The notes under the pieces: model-generated
The model's database searches: none
The model's input: only the letters and a program-made list of their open reading frames with translations
Told to the model about the DNA's origin: nothing
NCBI RefSeq assembly: GCF_963691685.1
Contig: NZ_OY829290.1
Location: 186,001 to 250,000 of the forward strand
DNA: 64,000 bases
Source of the DNA: Thalassovita sp.
Lineage (GTDB): Bacteria > Pseudomonadota > Alphaproteobacteria > Rhodobacterales > Rhodobacteraceae
Direction of reading: 5' to 3'
In this document: in pieces, positions 33,429-41,575 of the stretch
Layout: each line of letters starts with the position of its first letter
Numbering within the stretch: position 1 is the stretch's first letter
Position numbers and translations under genes: made by a program

Positions 33429-33544
33429 CTTTTGCTCGGGATTTACCGGGCTAAATGTCTGCTCAGGCGATGTTTGATTTACTCAGGGCCCATTTCAGTC
33501 TTAGCTGCTCTCAGTATTTCAGGCATTTTCATAGGAGTTGAGAC

Positions 33545-34075
33545 ATGAGTGACTGGGTGAAACTGCTTTTGTTGGGGCTTCTGTCCCTGGTGTTTGGTGT
33601 ATTTATTCTAGGCGCGCCGGTGGTGGCGTCCATCGCGGTGACCGCGGTGACGGGCATCTTGTTACTGGTCAGCGGCGGGTTCCAGGTTGCTGGCGGCTTC
33701 ATGGTGGATGGCCTTGGCAACAAAGCGCTTTCGATCATTCCGGGCATTGTGCTGCTTTTTTTGGGCTGGTCTTTCATCTCAAACCCGCTGCAGGGCACCA
33801 TGTCCCTCTCGATGTTGGTGCTGATCCTCTTCGTGATTGGCGGCAGCGCCCGGGTGATTTACGCCCTGCAAATGCGCGGAACGCAGTTTTTCTGGCCCAT
33901 GCTGATTTCCGGGATCCTGTCGATTGTGCTGGCCGGGATGATCTGGCTGAACGCCGCCGAAGATCCTGCTTGGCTGCTTAATCTCATCGGGGTTCTGTTG
34001 GGCATTGAGATGCTGTTCAACGGATTCGGCCTGATTTTTGTGGCCTTCTTCCTGCGACGTGTCGGCCAAAGCTGA
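33545..34075 (+). CDS. HdeD-family (DUF308) membrane protein
   Basis: A 176-residue membrane protein with six hydrophobic segments arranged as two-helix repeats (LLLLGLLSLVFGVFILGAPV first, IPGIVLLFLGWSFISNP in the middle). The GWSFISNPLQGTMSL stretch and the overall length fit HdeD-type proteins, which in E. coli help acid resistance at high cell density. In alphaproteobacteria the function is untested. AGGAG precedes the ATG by seven bases. It is separated from leuD by a terminator, so it is independently transcribed. Confidence 0.88.
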   Translation: MSDWVKLLLLGLLSLVFGVFILGAPVVASIAVTAVTGILLLVSGGFQVAGGFMVDGLGNKALSIIPGIVLLFLGWSFISNPLQGTMSLSMLVLILFVIGGSARVIYALQMRGTQFFWPMLISGILSIVLAGMIWLNAAEDPAWLLNLIGVLLGIEMLFNGFGLIFVAFFLRRVGQS

Positions 34076-34402
34076 GGCCACGTGACCGGTTAGACCTATG
34101 TCGCCTGCCCAAGTGATTCAGGCTGCGATCCATATTGTGAATCGGGCTGTGTATCTGGGCAGGTGACCCACAAAATCTGGTATTTTACCGGAAATTCCCC
34201 CCTTTGATTGATGCAATCGGGCACCACTCTGGCCGGCAAGTCGGTGAAATCTCAGGTGTTTCGGGCCGCCCGGGTTGAGCGCCTGCCGCAAACAAGGCAG
34301 AATTGGGGCAAGAATGAGGCAGGCCGCCCAAACCGGGCGGCATCAAGTTGGACAACGGATGTGGCAGCGTATCGCATCTGGCCAACATGAAGGGATCGGG
34401 TT
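34076..34402. other. gene-free region with stem-loops
   Basis: No ORF is supported here. A long interrupted stem pairs CCTGCCCA (34104-34111) with TGGGCAGG (34156-34163) and inside it GATTCA (34115-34120) with TGAATC (34138-34143). A second hairpin, GCCGCCC / GGGCGGC, lies at 34323-34341. Neither has a T run, so they are not plain terminators. Confidence 0.5.
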
Positions 34403-35233
34403 GTGATCGAACGTGTGGCAGGCGCGGTATTCCGGGCTTTCTGGGTGGCACTTCTGGTGGCCGTCCCATTTTTGCTGCTGCCCCTTGGGCTGGGCGATGC
34501 CACGGCTTTGGTTGTCCTGCTGGCCTTCCTTGCCGGGCTGATGACCTTCCTTGAATACAGCACTGAGTTTCCATCGATTCTTGAGTTCCGAGATGCGGCG
34601 CCGTTCAACCGGATGCGGTTTGCGGCGGTGTTCCTTGTGGTTCTGGTGCTGGCCCTGATTCTGCGGGCAGAGGTCTATCCTTCTCAGCTGGGCCTGTTGC
34701 TACAGGCGCTTGGTCGTCTGCTGGGCCAATGGGCCGATTTTCCTTATTCGCCGGTGCGTCTGGCGCTGCTGGCGCTGCCTGCCGATGCCCCACAGGCGCT
34801 GATCGACCATGTGCGGGTTGCGGCCGCGGTGGCCTATAGCCTGGCCGGTGGTGTCCTCCTGGTGTTCCTGGCGGTGGTGCGGTTTTCCGGCTGGCCGATG
34901 CGGGGCGGCGCCTTCAACGTTTGGGTCAACCTGCCGATGTTTGATCCGACCAAAGGCGATGTGCTTCTGCGTTTGCAACGTGATGCCCGCATTAACGTAA
35001 TGTTAGGCTTTATCCTGCCATTCTTGATCCCTGCAGTGCTGAAGGGGTTGTCGGGATGGATTGACCTCAACGTGCTGATGAACCCGCATGTTTTGATCTG
35101 GTCGATGATGATATGGGCCTGTTTGCCGGCAAATATGATTCTGCGTGGCGTCGCCATTGGCCGCGTCGCCGAGATGATCGACGAAAAGCGTCGTCGCACC
35201 TATGCCGAGGCCAAGCTGGCTGATACGGCCTAG
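34403..35233 (+). CDS. multi-pass membrane protein of unknown function
   Basis: A 276-residue protein with about six membrane segments (FWVALLVAVPFLLLPLGLG, ALVVLLAFLAGLMTFLEY, FAAVFLVVLVLALILRAEV, SLAGGVLLVFLAVVRFSG, MLGFILPFLIPAVLKGL, LIWSMMIWACLPANMIL). A cytoplasmic loop has VNLPMFDPTKGDVLLRLQRD and the C-terminus is charged. I cannot name a family. The start is a GTG at 34403. The endonuclease-like gene follows 26 bp later on the same strand, so the two are probably co-transcribed. Confidence 0.8.
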   Translation: MIERVAGAVFRAFWVALLVAVPFLLLPLGLGDATALVVLLAFLAGLMTFLEYSTEFPSILEFRDAAPFNRMRFAAVFLVVLVLALILRAEVYPSQLGLLLQALGRLLGQWADFPYSPVRLALLALPADAPQALIDHVRVAAAVAYSLAGGVLLVFLAVVRFSGWPMRGGAFNVWVNLPMFDPTKGDVLLRLQRDARINVMLGFILPFLIPAVLKGLSGWIDLNVLMNPHVLIWSMMIWACLPANMILRGVAIGRVAEMIDEKRRRTYAEAKLADTA

Positions 35234-35259
35234 ATGCTTTTCGGCGGCTGATTGCCGTC

Positions 35260-36246
35260 GTGATCTTTTGGGCCTTTGCCGGGGGCGCCTCAGCAAATGA
35301 ACCGACTGCGCAGGGGCTGCGCATTGCCACCTTCAACACAGAGTTATCGCGCAAAGGGCCCGGCCTGTTGCTGCGCGACATCCTGCGCGGTGAGGCGCAG
35401 GTGCAGGCCGTGGTTGCGGTCATTGCTGACACGCGGCCAGATATCGTGCTGTTGCAGGACTTTGATTTTGACCATGGGCGGCAGGCGCTGACGGCCTTTG
35501 CCGATCTCTTGCGCTTGCGAGGGGTGGATTACCCTTTTGTGTTTGCGCTGCGCCCCAATTCTGGCCGGCCCACGGGGCTGGATCTGGATGGTGACGGGCG
35601 ATTGGGGCACGCCCGTGATGCGCAGGGCTATGGTCAGTTTTCGGGGCAGGGCGGCATGGCCCTCCTGTCGCGCTACCCGGTGGAGGAGGAGGGCGTCAGG
35701 GATTTTTCCCCGCTGCTATGGGCGGAACTGCCCGGGGCTGAGGGGGCCACCCGGCCTGAGGTGTTGCCAGATGCGTTTCGCGACGTGCAGCGGTTAAGCG
35801 CGGTGGCCCATTGGCTGGTCCCGGTGGCCACCCCCAAGGGGCGGGTGAACCTGCTGGCGTTTCATGCCAGCCCGCCGGTGTTCGACGGGCCAGAGGATCG
35901 CAATGGGTACCGCAACGCGGATGAGTTGCGATTGTGGCTGGCGCTGCTGGCCGGGCAGCTTGGCCCGGTGCCTGAGGGGCCTGTGGTCTTGCTGGGCGAT
36001 GCCAACAATGACCCGACATTGGGCGAGGGGCAGAAACCACCCCTGCTGGCCTTGCTCGGCCATCCCGACTTACAGGACCCTCTGGCAGCCAAGGGTCCAA
36101 CGGTGAACTGGGCCCAAACCGGGCCGATGCGGGTGGACTATGTGCTGCCGTCGCGGGATGTGACGGTGATCGCGGCGGGGATCAGTGACGCGGATCCCGC
36201 TGCCAGCCGTCACCGATTGGTCTGGGTGGATATCAAGCCGCCGTGA
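35260..36246 (+). CDS. endonuclease/exonuclease/phosphatase family protein, exported
   Basis: A 328-residue protein of the DNase I-like metallophosphatase fold: LRIATFNTELSRKGP near 20, DIVLLQDFDFDHG near 60 (the catalytic Glu position reads Gln-Asp), LLGDANNDPT near 245 and the C-terminal SRHRLVWVDIKPP. The GTG at 35260 gives a very short hydrophobic leader (MIFWAFAGGASA). The frame is open upstream to 35224 and encodes FRRLIAVV before it, which would complete a normal signal peptide, but no ATG, GTG or TTG lies there, so the start is uncertain. Its end overlaps the convergent epimerase-like gene by 14 bp. Confidence 0.82.
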   Translation: MIFWAFAGGASANEPTAQGLRIATFNTELSRKGPGLLLRDILRGEAQVQAVVAVIADTRPDIVLLQDFDFDHGRQALTAFADLLRLRGVDYPFVFALRPNSGRPTGLDLDGDGRLGHARDAQGYGQFSGQGGMALLSRYPVEEEGVRDFSPLLWAELPGAEGATRPEVLPDAFRDVQRLSAVAHWLVPVATPKGRVNLLAFHASPPVFDGPEDRNGYRNADELRLWLALLAGQLGPVPEGPVVLLGDANNDPTLGEGQKPPLLALLGHPDLQDPLAAKGPTVNWAQTGPMRVDYVLPSRDVTVIAAGISDADPAASRHRLVWVDIKPP

Positions 36247-37126
36247 CCTGTGCCGCAGCCGATCCCGACAGGTGGCGCGTGGCCTGTTGCAGGGCGTGCT
36301 CCTCCGGGGTGGGGATGAACTCGGGCAGGTAATTCTGGAAGGTTGTACCATCCAGCTGGTGCGGCAGATCCCAGAGATAGCGCATCTCAAAAAGATGTTT
36401 CATCATCGGCAGGAACGGCCGCATCAGATGCAGCGGCGCCCATGACATGCGGCGCAGTTGGACAGGCTGCGCAAGCGCCTGGGACAGGGCATCTGCCAGT
36501 TGCTGCCCTGTCAGCGTGTAGCCCGGAAACGGCAGGTCCAAGTAACGCGGCAAGGCTGCGCGCTTATCTGCCAGGGCGACGGCTGCGCGGGCCAGATCGG
36601 GCAGATAGGCCCAGGCATGTGGGGCATCAGGGCGGCCGGGATAGGTTAGGATGCCCTTGCGCAGTTTGGGCGCCATCACCTTGTCAAACCAATTTCCCGA
36701 GGCTTCGGTGTCCAGAAAATCGCCCGCCCGCAAGAGGATCGTCCGCACCCCTGCATCGCGATAGGCCGCTTCCATCTGGGCGCGGATGCGGCCCAAAGGG
36801 TTCCGGGCCAGATGTGGGGTATCTGCGGTCCAGCCAAAGGGCGCGTCGGGGCCGTAGACATAGACATTGCCGGGCAGGATCACCGTTGCATCATTGGCCA
36901 AGGCCGCCTGCCGCACCTGTTCATGCAGGATCGGAACCTCTGCGGCCCAGTTCTGGTAGGGCGGATTCCAACCTGCAACAATGACATCCACACCTCGGGC
37001 GGCCTGAGCCAGATCATCACGTGCCCGATCAAACCGGCGCAGCTGCCAGCCCGCCGCGGCAAAGGCGCTGGCGCAGTGGCGACCAAATCGGCCGGTGGCG
37101 CCAAGGATCAAAACAGTTTGGGTCAT
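36233..37126 (-). CDS. NAD(P)-dependent epimerase/dehydratase-like protein
   Basis: A 297-residue extended short-chain dehydrogenase-like protein. The Rossmann motif LILGATGRFGRHCA is at residues 5-18, and PGNVYVYGPDAPFG near 85 stands where the Tyr of the YxxxK site is usual. The overall order resembles sugar epimerases or atypical SDR5-type reductases, but the Lys four residues after the Tyr is not clear, so the enzyme may bind NAD(P) without classic activity. It is divergent from a LysR gene 93 bp away and is probably its target. Confidence 0.85.
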   Translation of the reverse strand: MTQTVLILGATGRFGRHCASAFAAAGWQLRRFDRARDDLAQAARGVDVIVAGWNPPYQNWAAEVPILHEQVRQAALANDATVILPGNVYVYGPDAPFGWTADTPHLARNPLGRIRAQMEAAYRDAGVRTILLRAGDFLDTEASGNWFDKVMAPKLRKGILTYPGRPDAPHAWAYLPDLARAAVALADKRAALPRYLDLPFPGYTLTGQQLADALSQALAQPVQLRRMSWAPLHLMRPFLPMMKHLFEMRYLWDLPHQLDGTTFQNYLPEFIPTPEEHALQQATRHLSGSAAAQVTAA

Positions 37127-37219
37127 TTTGTCGTCCTTTCAAAACCATCCGCCATAGTTTCGCGCGGATTTTGATCTTAAAAAATTGCCTAAGTTTGGAT
37201 CTCATGTATTCATGAATGA

Positions 37220-38119
37220 ATGGATAACTTGACCCACCTCGACTGGACCCTTGTGCGCAATTTCCTGGCTGTGGCCGAGGCGGGGTCGCTTTCGGCGGCG
37301 GCGCGGCAGTTGCGGGTCAGTCAGCCGACATTGGGCCGGCAGATGAAGCAGATAGAACAGGATCTGGGCGTGACGCTGTTCCTACGGCAGCCGCGTGGGC
37401 TGGCCCTGTCAGAGGCCGGGCGCACGATGTTGCCCGCCGCGCGGCGTATGCAGGAAGCGATGAGTGAGATCGCCCTGACCGTGGCAGGTCGGGACACCGA
37501 AGCCCGCGGCCCTGTGCGGATCGCCGCGAGCGAGGTGGTGGCACAACAGATCCTGCCGCCGATCCTGGGTCAGCTGCGCCGGCATCATCCTGAGACTACG
37601 CTGGATCTGACCGCCAGCGACAGCAGTGACAATCTGCTGTTTCGGGAAGCAGACATCGCGATCCGGATGTATCGCCCCACCCAGCTGGAGGTGGTCACGC
37701 GCAAGCTGGGGGACCTGCAGATGGCAGTTTGTGCGGCGGAGAGTTACCTGCAGGACAGGCCAATGCCGCATCAGCCGCAGGATCTGTTGGATCAGGATCA
37801 TGCGCTGGTGGGCTATGATCAAAGTGAGCTGATCCTGCGTGGCATGCGGGATCTGGGCTGGCCTGCGACCCGCGATTGGTTTTCCACCCGTTGTGATGCG
37901 CAAAACACCTATTGGGAGCTGATCAAATCGGGCTGCGGAATCGGCTTTGGCCAGCGCTGGCTGATCGATCAAACCCCGGACGTGCGGCGGCTGGATCTGG
38001 GTCTTGAGGTGCCCGCTTTGCCGGTCTGGCTGGCCACACCACAGGCGCTGCGCAATATCCCCCGTATTTCCACGGTTTGGCAGGCACTTGAAAGCGGCTT
38101 GAGGCCCTTCATTTCTTGA
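37220..38119 (+). CDS. LysR-family transcriptional regulator
   Basis: A 299-residue regulator with the N-terminal winged HTH of LysR proteins (FLAVAEAGSLSAAARQLRVS, then QPTLGRQMKQIEQDLG) and a C-terminal co-inducer domain starting near residue 95 (GPVRIAASEVVAQQILPPIL). LysR regulators often control a divergent gene, so the epimerase-like gene at 36233-37126 is the first candidate target. It is upstream of leuB on the same strand (57 bp), but its ligand is unknown and a role in leucine control is not implied by the sequence. Confidence 0.93.
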   Translation: MDNLTHLDWTLVRNFLAVAEAGSLSAAARQLRVSQPTLGRQMKQIEQDLGVTLFLRQPRGLALSEAGRTMLPAARRMQEAMSEIALTVAGRDTEARGPVRIAASEVVAQQILPPILGQLRRHHPETTLDLTASDSSDNLLFREADIAIRMYRPTQLEVVTRKLGDLQMAVCAAESYLQDRPMPHQPQDLLDQDHALVGYDQSELILRGMRDLGWPATRDWFSTRCDAQNTYWELIKSGCGIGFGQRWLIDQTPDVRRLDLGLEVPALPVWLATPQALRNIPRISTVWQALESGLRPFIS

Positions 38120-38176
38120 CCATTTTCGCCTTAACGGGTAGGCGTTTGGCAACAGATAAAACCGAGGAAAAGCAAT

Positions 38177-39280
38177 ATGACCAACCCTTCGCTTCTTATC
38201 CTGCCCGGTGACGGCATTGGCCCCGAAGTCATGGCAGAAGTGCGCAAGATCATTGACTGGTTCGGCGCCAAGCGTGACCTGTCATTTGACGTGAGCGAAG
38301 GCCTGGTTGGCGGCGCCTCTTATGACGCGCATGGCACCCCTCTGACCGACGAAACCATGGAGCAGGCCCAGTCGGTGGACGCGGTTCTGCTGGGGGCCGT
38401 TGGCGGCCCGAAATACGACGAACTGGACTTCTCTGTGAAGCCCGAGCGGGGCCTGCTGCGCCTGCGCAAGGAAATGGACCTGTATTCGAACCTGCGTCCG
38501 GCGCAGTGTTTTGACGCGCTGGCCGATTTCTCATCCCTGAAGAAAGATGTGGTCGCGGGCCTCGACATCATGATCGTGCGCGAACTGACCTCGGGCATCT
38601 ACTTTGGTGAGCCGCGCGGCATCATCGAAGAGGGCAACGAACGTGTTGGCATCAACACCCAGCGCTACACCGAGTCCGAGATCGATCGTGTGGCCCGTTC
38701 GGCGTTTGAACTGGCGATGCGTCGCGGCAAAAAACTCTGCTCGATGGAAAAAGCCAACGTGATGGAATCGGGCATTCTGTGGCGTGAAGTTGTGACCGAG
38801 GTGGCGAAAGACTACCCCGAGGTTGAGCTGTCGCATATGTATGCCGACGCCGGTGCGATGCAGCTGTGCCGCTGGCCCAAACAGTTCGATGTGATCGTGA
38901 CCGACAACCTGTTTGGTGACCTGCTGTCTGACGCCGCCGCGATGCTGACCGGTTCGCTGGGCATGCTGCCCTCGGCCAGCCTTGGTGCACCGATGGCCAA
39001 TGGCCGTCCGAAAGCACTGTATGAGCCGGTACACGGTTCGGCGCCGGATATCGCCGGCGAAGGCAAAGCCAACCCGATCGCTTGTATCCTCAGCTTCTCG
39101 ATGGCGCTGCGCTACTCCTTTGATCAAGGTGCTGAAGCCGATCGCCTGGAAGCCGCGGTTGAGCAGGTTCTGGCGGACGGTGTGCGCACCGCGGATCTGT
39201 TGGGTGAGGAAGGCGTGACCCCGGTCAGCACCTCGGGCATGGGCGACGCAGTGGTTGCGGCGCTGGACGCCAGCCTCTGA
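38177..39280 (+). CDS. leuB: 3-isopropylmalate dehydrogenase
   Basis: NAD-dependent oxidative decarboxylase of leucine synthesis; converts 3-isopropylmalate to 2-oxoisocaproate after spontaneous decarboxylation. The 367-residue length is usual. Motifs include LLILPGDGIGPEVM at the start, the RELTSGIYFGEPRG segment near residue 135 (substrate loop), the catalytic Tyr region NTQRYTESEI, VTDNLFGDLLSDAAAML near 242 and EPVHGSAPDIAG near 282. GAGGAAAAG precedes the ATG. It has its own terminator, and lies 5 kb from leuCD. Confidence 0.97.
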   Translation: MTNPSLLILPGDGIGPEVMAEVRKIIDWFGAKRDLSFDVSEGLVGGASYDAHGTPLTDETMEQAQSVDAVLLGAVGGPKYDELDFSVKPERGLLRLRKEMDLYSNLRPAQCFDALADFSSLKKDVVAGLDIMIVRELTSGIYFGEPRGIIEEGNERVGINTQRYTESEIDRVARSAFELAMRRGKKLCSMEKANVMESGILWREVVTEVAKDYPEVELSHMYADAGAMQLCRWPKQFDVIVTDNLFGDLLSDAAAMLTGSLGMLPSASLGAPMANGRPKALYEPVHGSAPDIAGEGKANPIACILSFSMALRYSFDQGAEADRLEAAVEQVLADGVRTADLLGEEGVTPVSTSGMGDAVVAALDASL

Positions 39281-39303
39281 TCCATCGCTGATCTGAAAGA
39301 ATT

Positions 39304-39334
39304 ACACCCGTCCCTGCAAAGGGGCGGGTGTTTT
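39304..39334 (+). terminator. leuB terminator
   Basis: Stem ACACCCGTCCC / GGGGCGGGTGT (one T-G pair) with a six-base loop, followed by TTT. Confidence 0.8.
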
Positions 39335-39366
39335 GCGTTCACGCGGTGTTTGAAACGCTGGTAGCG

Positions 39367-41508
39367 TCAACTGCTGGCCATCACCTCGATGAGCTTCTGG
39401 CGCAATGCGTTCAACTCAATCGGTTTCGCCAGATAGCCGTCCATGCCCGCCTGCAGGCACCGCTCTGCCTCACCCTCAAGCGCGTTGGCGGTGATGGCGA
39501 TGATCGGGGTGGGCGGCATTTGCAGCGATTTTTCGGTTTCCCGGATCTCAGCCGTCAGTTCAAATCCATCCATGATCGGCATGTGACAATCGGTCAGCAC
39601 CAGATGGAAATCGCCTGACCGCCAACGCTTCAGGCCTTCAGCGCCGTTGCTGGCGATGTCATGTGGAAAGCCTAGTATTTCCAATTGCTTACTCAGAACA
39701 ACCTGGTTGATTTCATTGTCCTCAACCACAAGGATCCGGGTTGTGCCAGCGGCCTCTGGCGCCGGTTCAACGGGGGCCTGCGTTGGGGAGGGTTCCTCAA
39801 CGGTTTGGCGGCCCGTCAGGGTGGCGATGGCCAGCAGTAGATCCGACAGCATCAAGGGGAAAATTTGTACCAGATAGCTGTCGGGATGGTTCAGCCCGTA
39901 GCGGGCAGAGCGATCTGAGGTGAACCGCAGGAACTTGGTGCCGGGCAGCATCCGTTCAACGGTACGCTGGACCTCATTGCCCAGCACCACGTCGTCGGTG
40001 GGCAGGATAATGATAGGGGTCTGCGCGAACTTGAGCCGGCTCAACTGTTCCACCGAGTTTACAAAATCGATCTTGGCGCCGCTCCGCTGCAGCATTTTGC
40101 GCAGCCCGTCATCGATGTTGATATCGCTGAGCGAGAAACAGACGATTTCAGTATCTGTGATGTCGGGCAGGCGGCTGGGGCCGTCGGCCTTGCGCAGCGG
40201 CAGGGTGACAGTGATTTCAGTGCCGATTCCGGGCTGGCTGTCGACGCTGATCTTGCCGCCCAGCAGCTCCACCAGGTTTTTGGTGATCACCAGCCCCAGC
40301 CCAGTGCCCGAGATATGCATCTTGGAGGCACCCTCAGCCTGGCTAAAGGGTTGGAACAGGCGCTGTTTCATCGAGTCGTTCATGCCGATGCCGTTGTCGG
40401 ACAGGCGGAATTCAACCCGGTTGTCGCCAACCTTGGTCACCCGGAAAAACACCTCACCATCGCGATTGGTCAGCCGGCGTGAGGAAAACTTGATGGCGTT
40501 GCTGGCAAGGTTCAGGAGGATCTGACGCAAACGACCGGAGTCGGAGACCACCCAAGGCGGAATGCGTGGATCAATGAACAGCCGCAGCCGAACGTCGGAA
40601 TCATCGGCCAGCGGCCGCAAGGTCTGCGCAACCCCTTCGATCACCGGCAAAAGCTCGGTCCGGTTCAGCTCAACATCCAGTTTTCCGGCCTCAATCTTGG
40701 AGGCATCTAGAATGTCGTCGATGATACGCAGCAGCGAAAAGGCCGAATTGCGGATGGTGCCAACGGTTGGGGCCTGACGTTCATCCACCCCCATGCTTTC
40801 CAACACTTCCAACATACCGATCAGCCCGTTCATCGGGGTGCGGATTTCATGGCTCATATTGGCCAGAAACTCGCCCTTGGCGCGGCTGGCCTGTTGGGCC
40901 TGGATCAGGGCATTGGCGGCTTCGGTGTTCGATTGTCGGGTGAGATAGGCAAAATACCCCAGCTCAGCCATCAGGATGATGGCCACGGTCATCCGAATGA
41001 AGAAATCGGTCTGGGCGTTTTGCGCGGCGGAGTTGGCCTGCGGCTGGCTGGGCAGATTGGGCAGCAACAGCTCAGACAGCCCTAGAAAATCAGACCCAAG
41101 CGCCAGCAGCGCCAGCACAATCAGATAGGCACCGACCACAATCATCGTGCGCCGTTCGCGTTCCCAGGAAAACACCAGAAACGGGAAGGCCAAGAGCGCA
41201 AAGAAGTAGACTTCGGGGCTGGTGTAATCACCACCGGCAAGGGCGGTTAAGAAGCTTACGAAAGAGGCCACCAACAGCCAAAACACCCGGCCCAGATAAT
41301 GGTATCCGCGCCAGAACAGCAACACGATCACGAAGTAAGGGGCGAGGGAAATCAGCGTGTAGACGACCGAGACATACATCCCGTTCCACAGGAAATAGAT
41401 CAGCCAAGGCACACCGGCAAAGATCGACAATCCCACGGCCACATAGGCGGCTTTGATCCGGCGGACCAGATCGCGCGTGAGGACCGGAGAATTGGGCGGT
41501 GACGTCAT
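39367..41508 (-). CDS. hybrid histidine kinase 1 with degenerate second receiver
   Basis: A 713-residue membrane hybrid kinase. Six membrane helices (about 21-190) form the input region, with RGYHYLGRVFWL near 68-79 and PEVYFFALLAFPFLVFSW near 98-115. HisKA follows with the phospho-His at 220 (FLANMSHEIRTPMNG), then HATPase with NLASNAIK (333-340), DNGIGM (371-376) and GTGLGL (401-406). Residues 452-565 have receiver-like order but lack the acidic pair, have Pro for the phospho-Asp (IIILPTDD) and Gln for the Lys (YLVQIFP). The final receiver (590-713) is intact, with Asp640 in VLTDCHMP. The ATG at 41508 is used; a longer form to 41661 runs into the next gene. Confidence 0.93.
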   Translation of the reverse strand: MTSPPNSPVLTRDLVRRIKAAYVAVGLSIFAGVPWLIYFLWNGMYVSVVYTLISLAPYFVIVLLFWRGYHYLGRVFWLLVASFVSFLTALAGGDYTSPEVYFFALLAFPFLVFSWERERRTMIVVGAYLIVLALLALGSDFLGLSELLLPNLPSQPQANSAAQNAQTDFFIRMTVAIILMAELGYFAYLTRQSNTEAANALIQAQQASRAKGEFLANMSHEIRTPMNGLIGMLEVLESMGVDERQAPTVGTIRNSAFSLLRIIDDILDASKIEAGKLDVELNRTELLPVIEGVAQTLRPLADDSDVRLRLFIDPRIPPWVVSDSGRLRQILLNLASNAIKFSSRRLTNRDGEVFFRVTKVGDNRVEFRLSDNGIGMNDSMKQRLFQPFSQAEGASKMHISGTGLGLVITKNLVELLGGKISVDSQPGIGTEITVTLPLRKADGPSRLPDITDTEIVCFSLSDINIDDGLRKMLQRSGAKIDFVNSVEQLSRLKFAQTPIIILPTDDVVLGNEVQRTVERMLPGTKFLRFTSDRSARYGLNHPDSYLVQIFPLMLSDLLLAIATLTGRQTVEEPSPTQAPVEPAPEAAGTTRILVVEDNEINQVVLSKQLEILGFPHDIASNGAEGLKRWRSGDFHLVLTDCHMPIMDGFELTAEIRETEKSLQMPPTPIIAITANALEGEAERCLQAGMDGYLAKPIELNALRQKLIEVMASS

Positions 41509-41575
41509 TGAATGGCCTTTGTGGGCGATAGTCCGGCAGAAAAGCGTGGATGGGTGGGGTCGTAATAGGGGAAGT

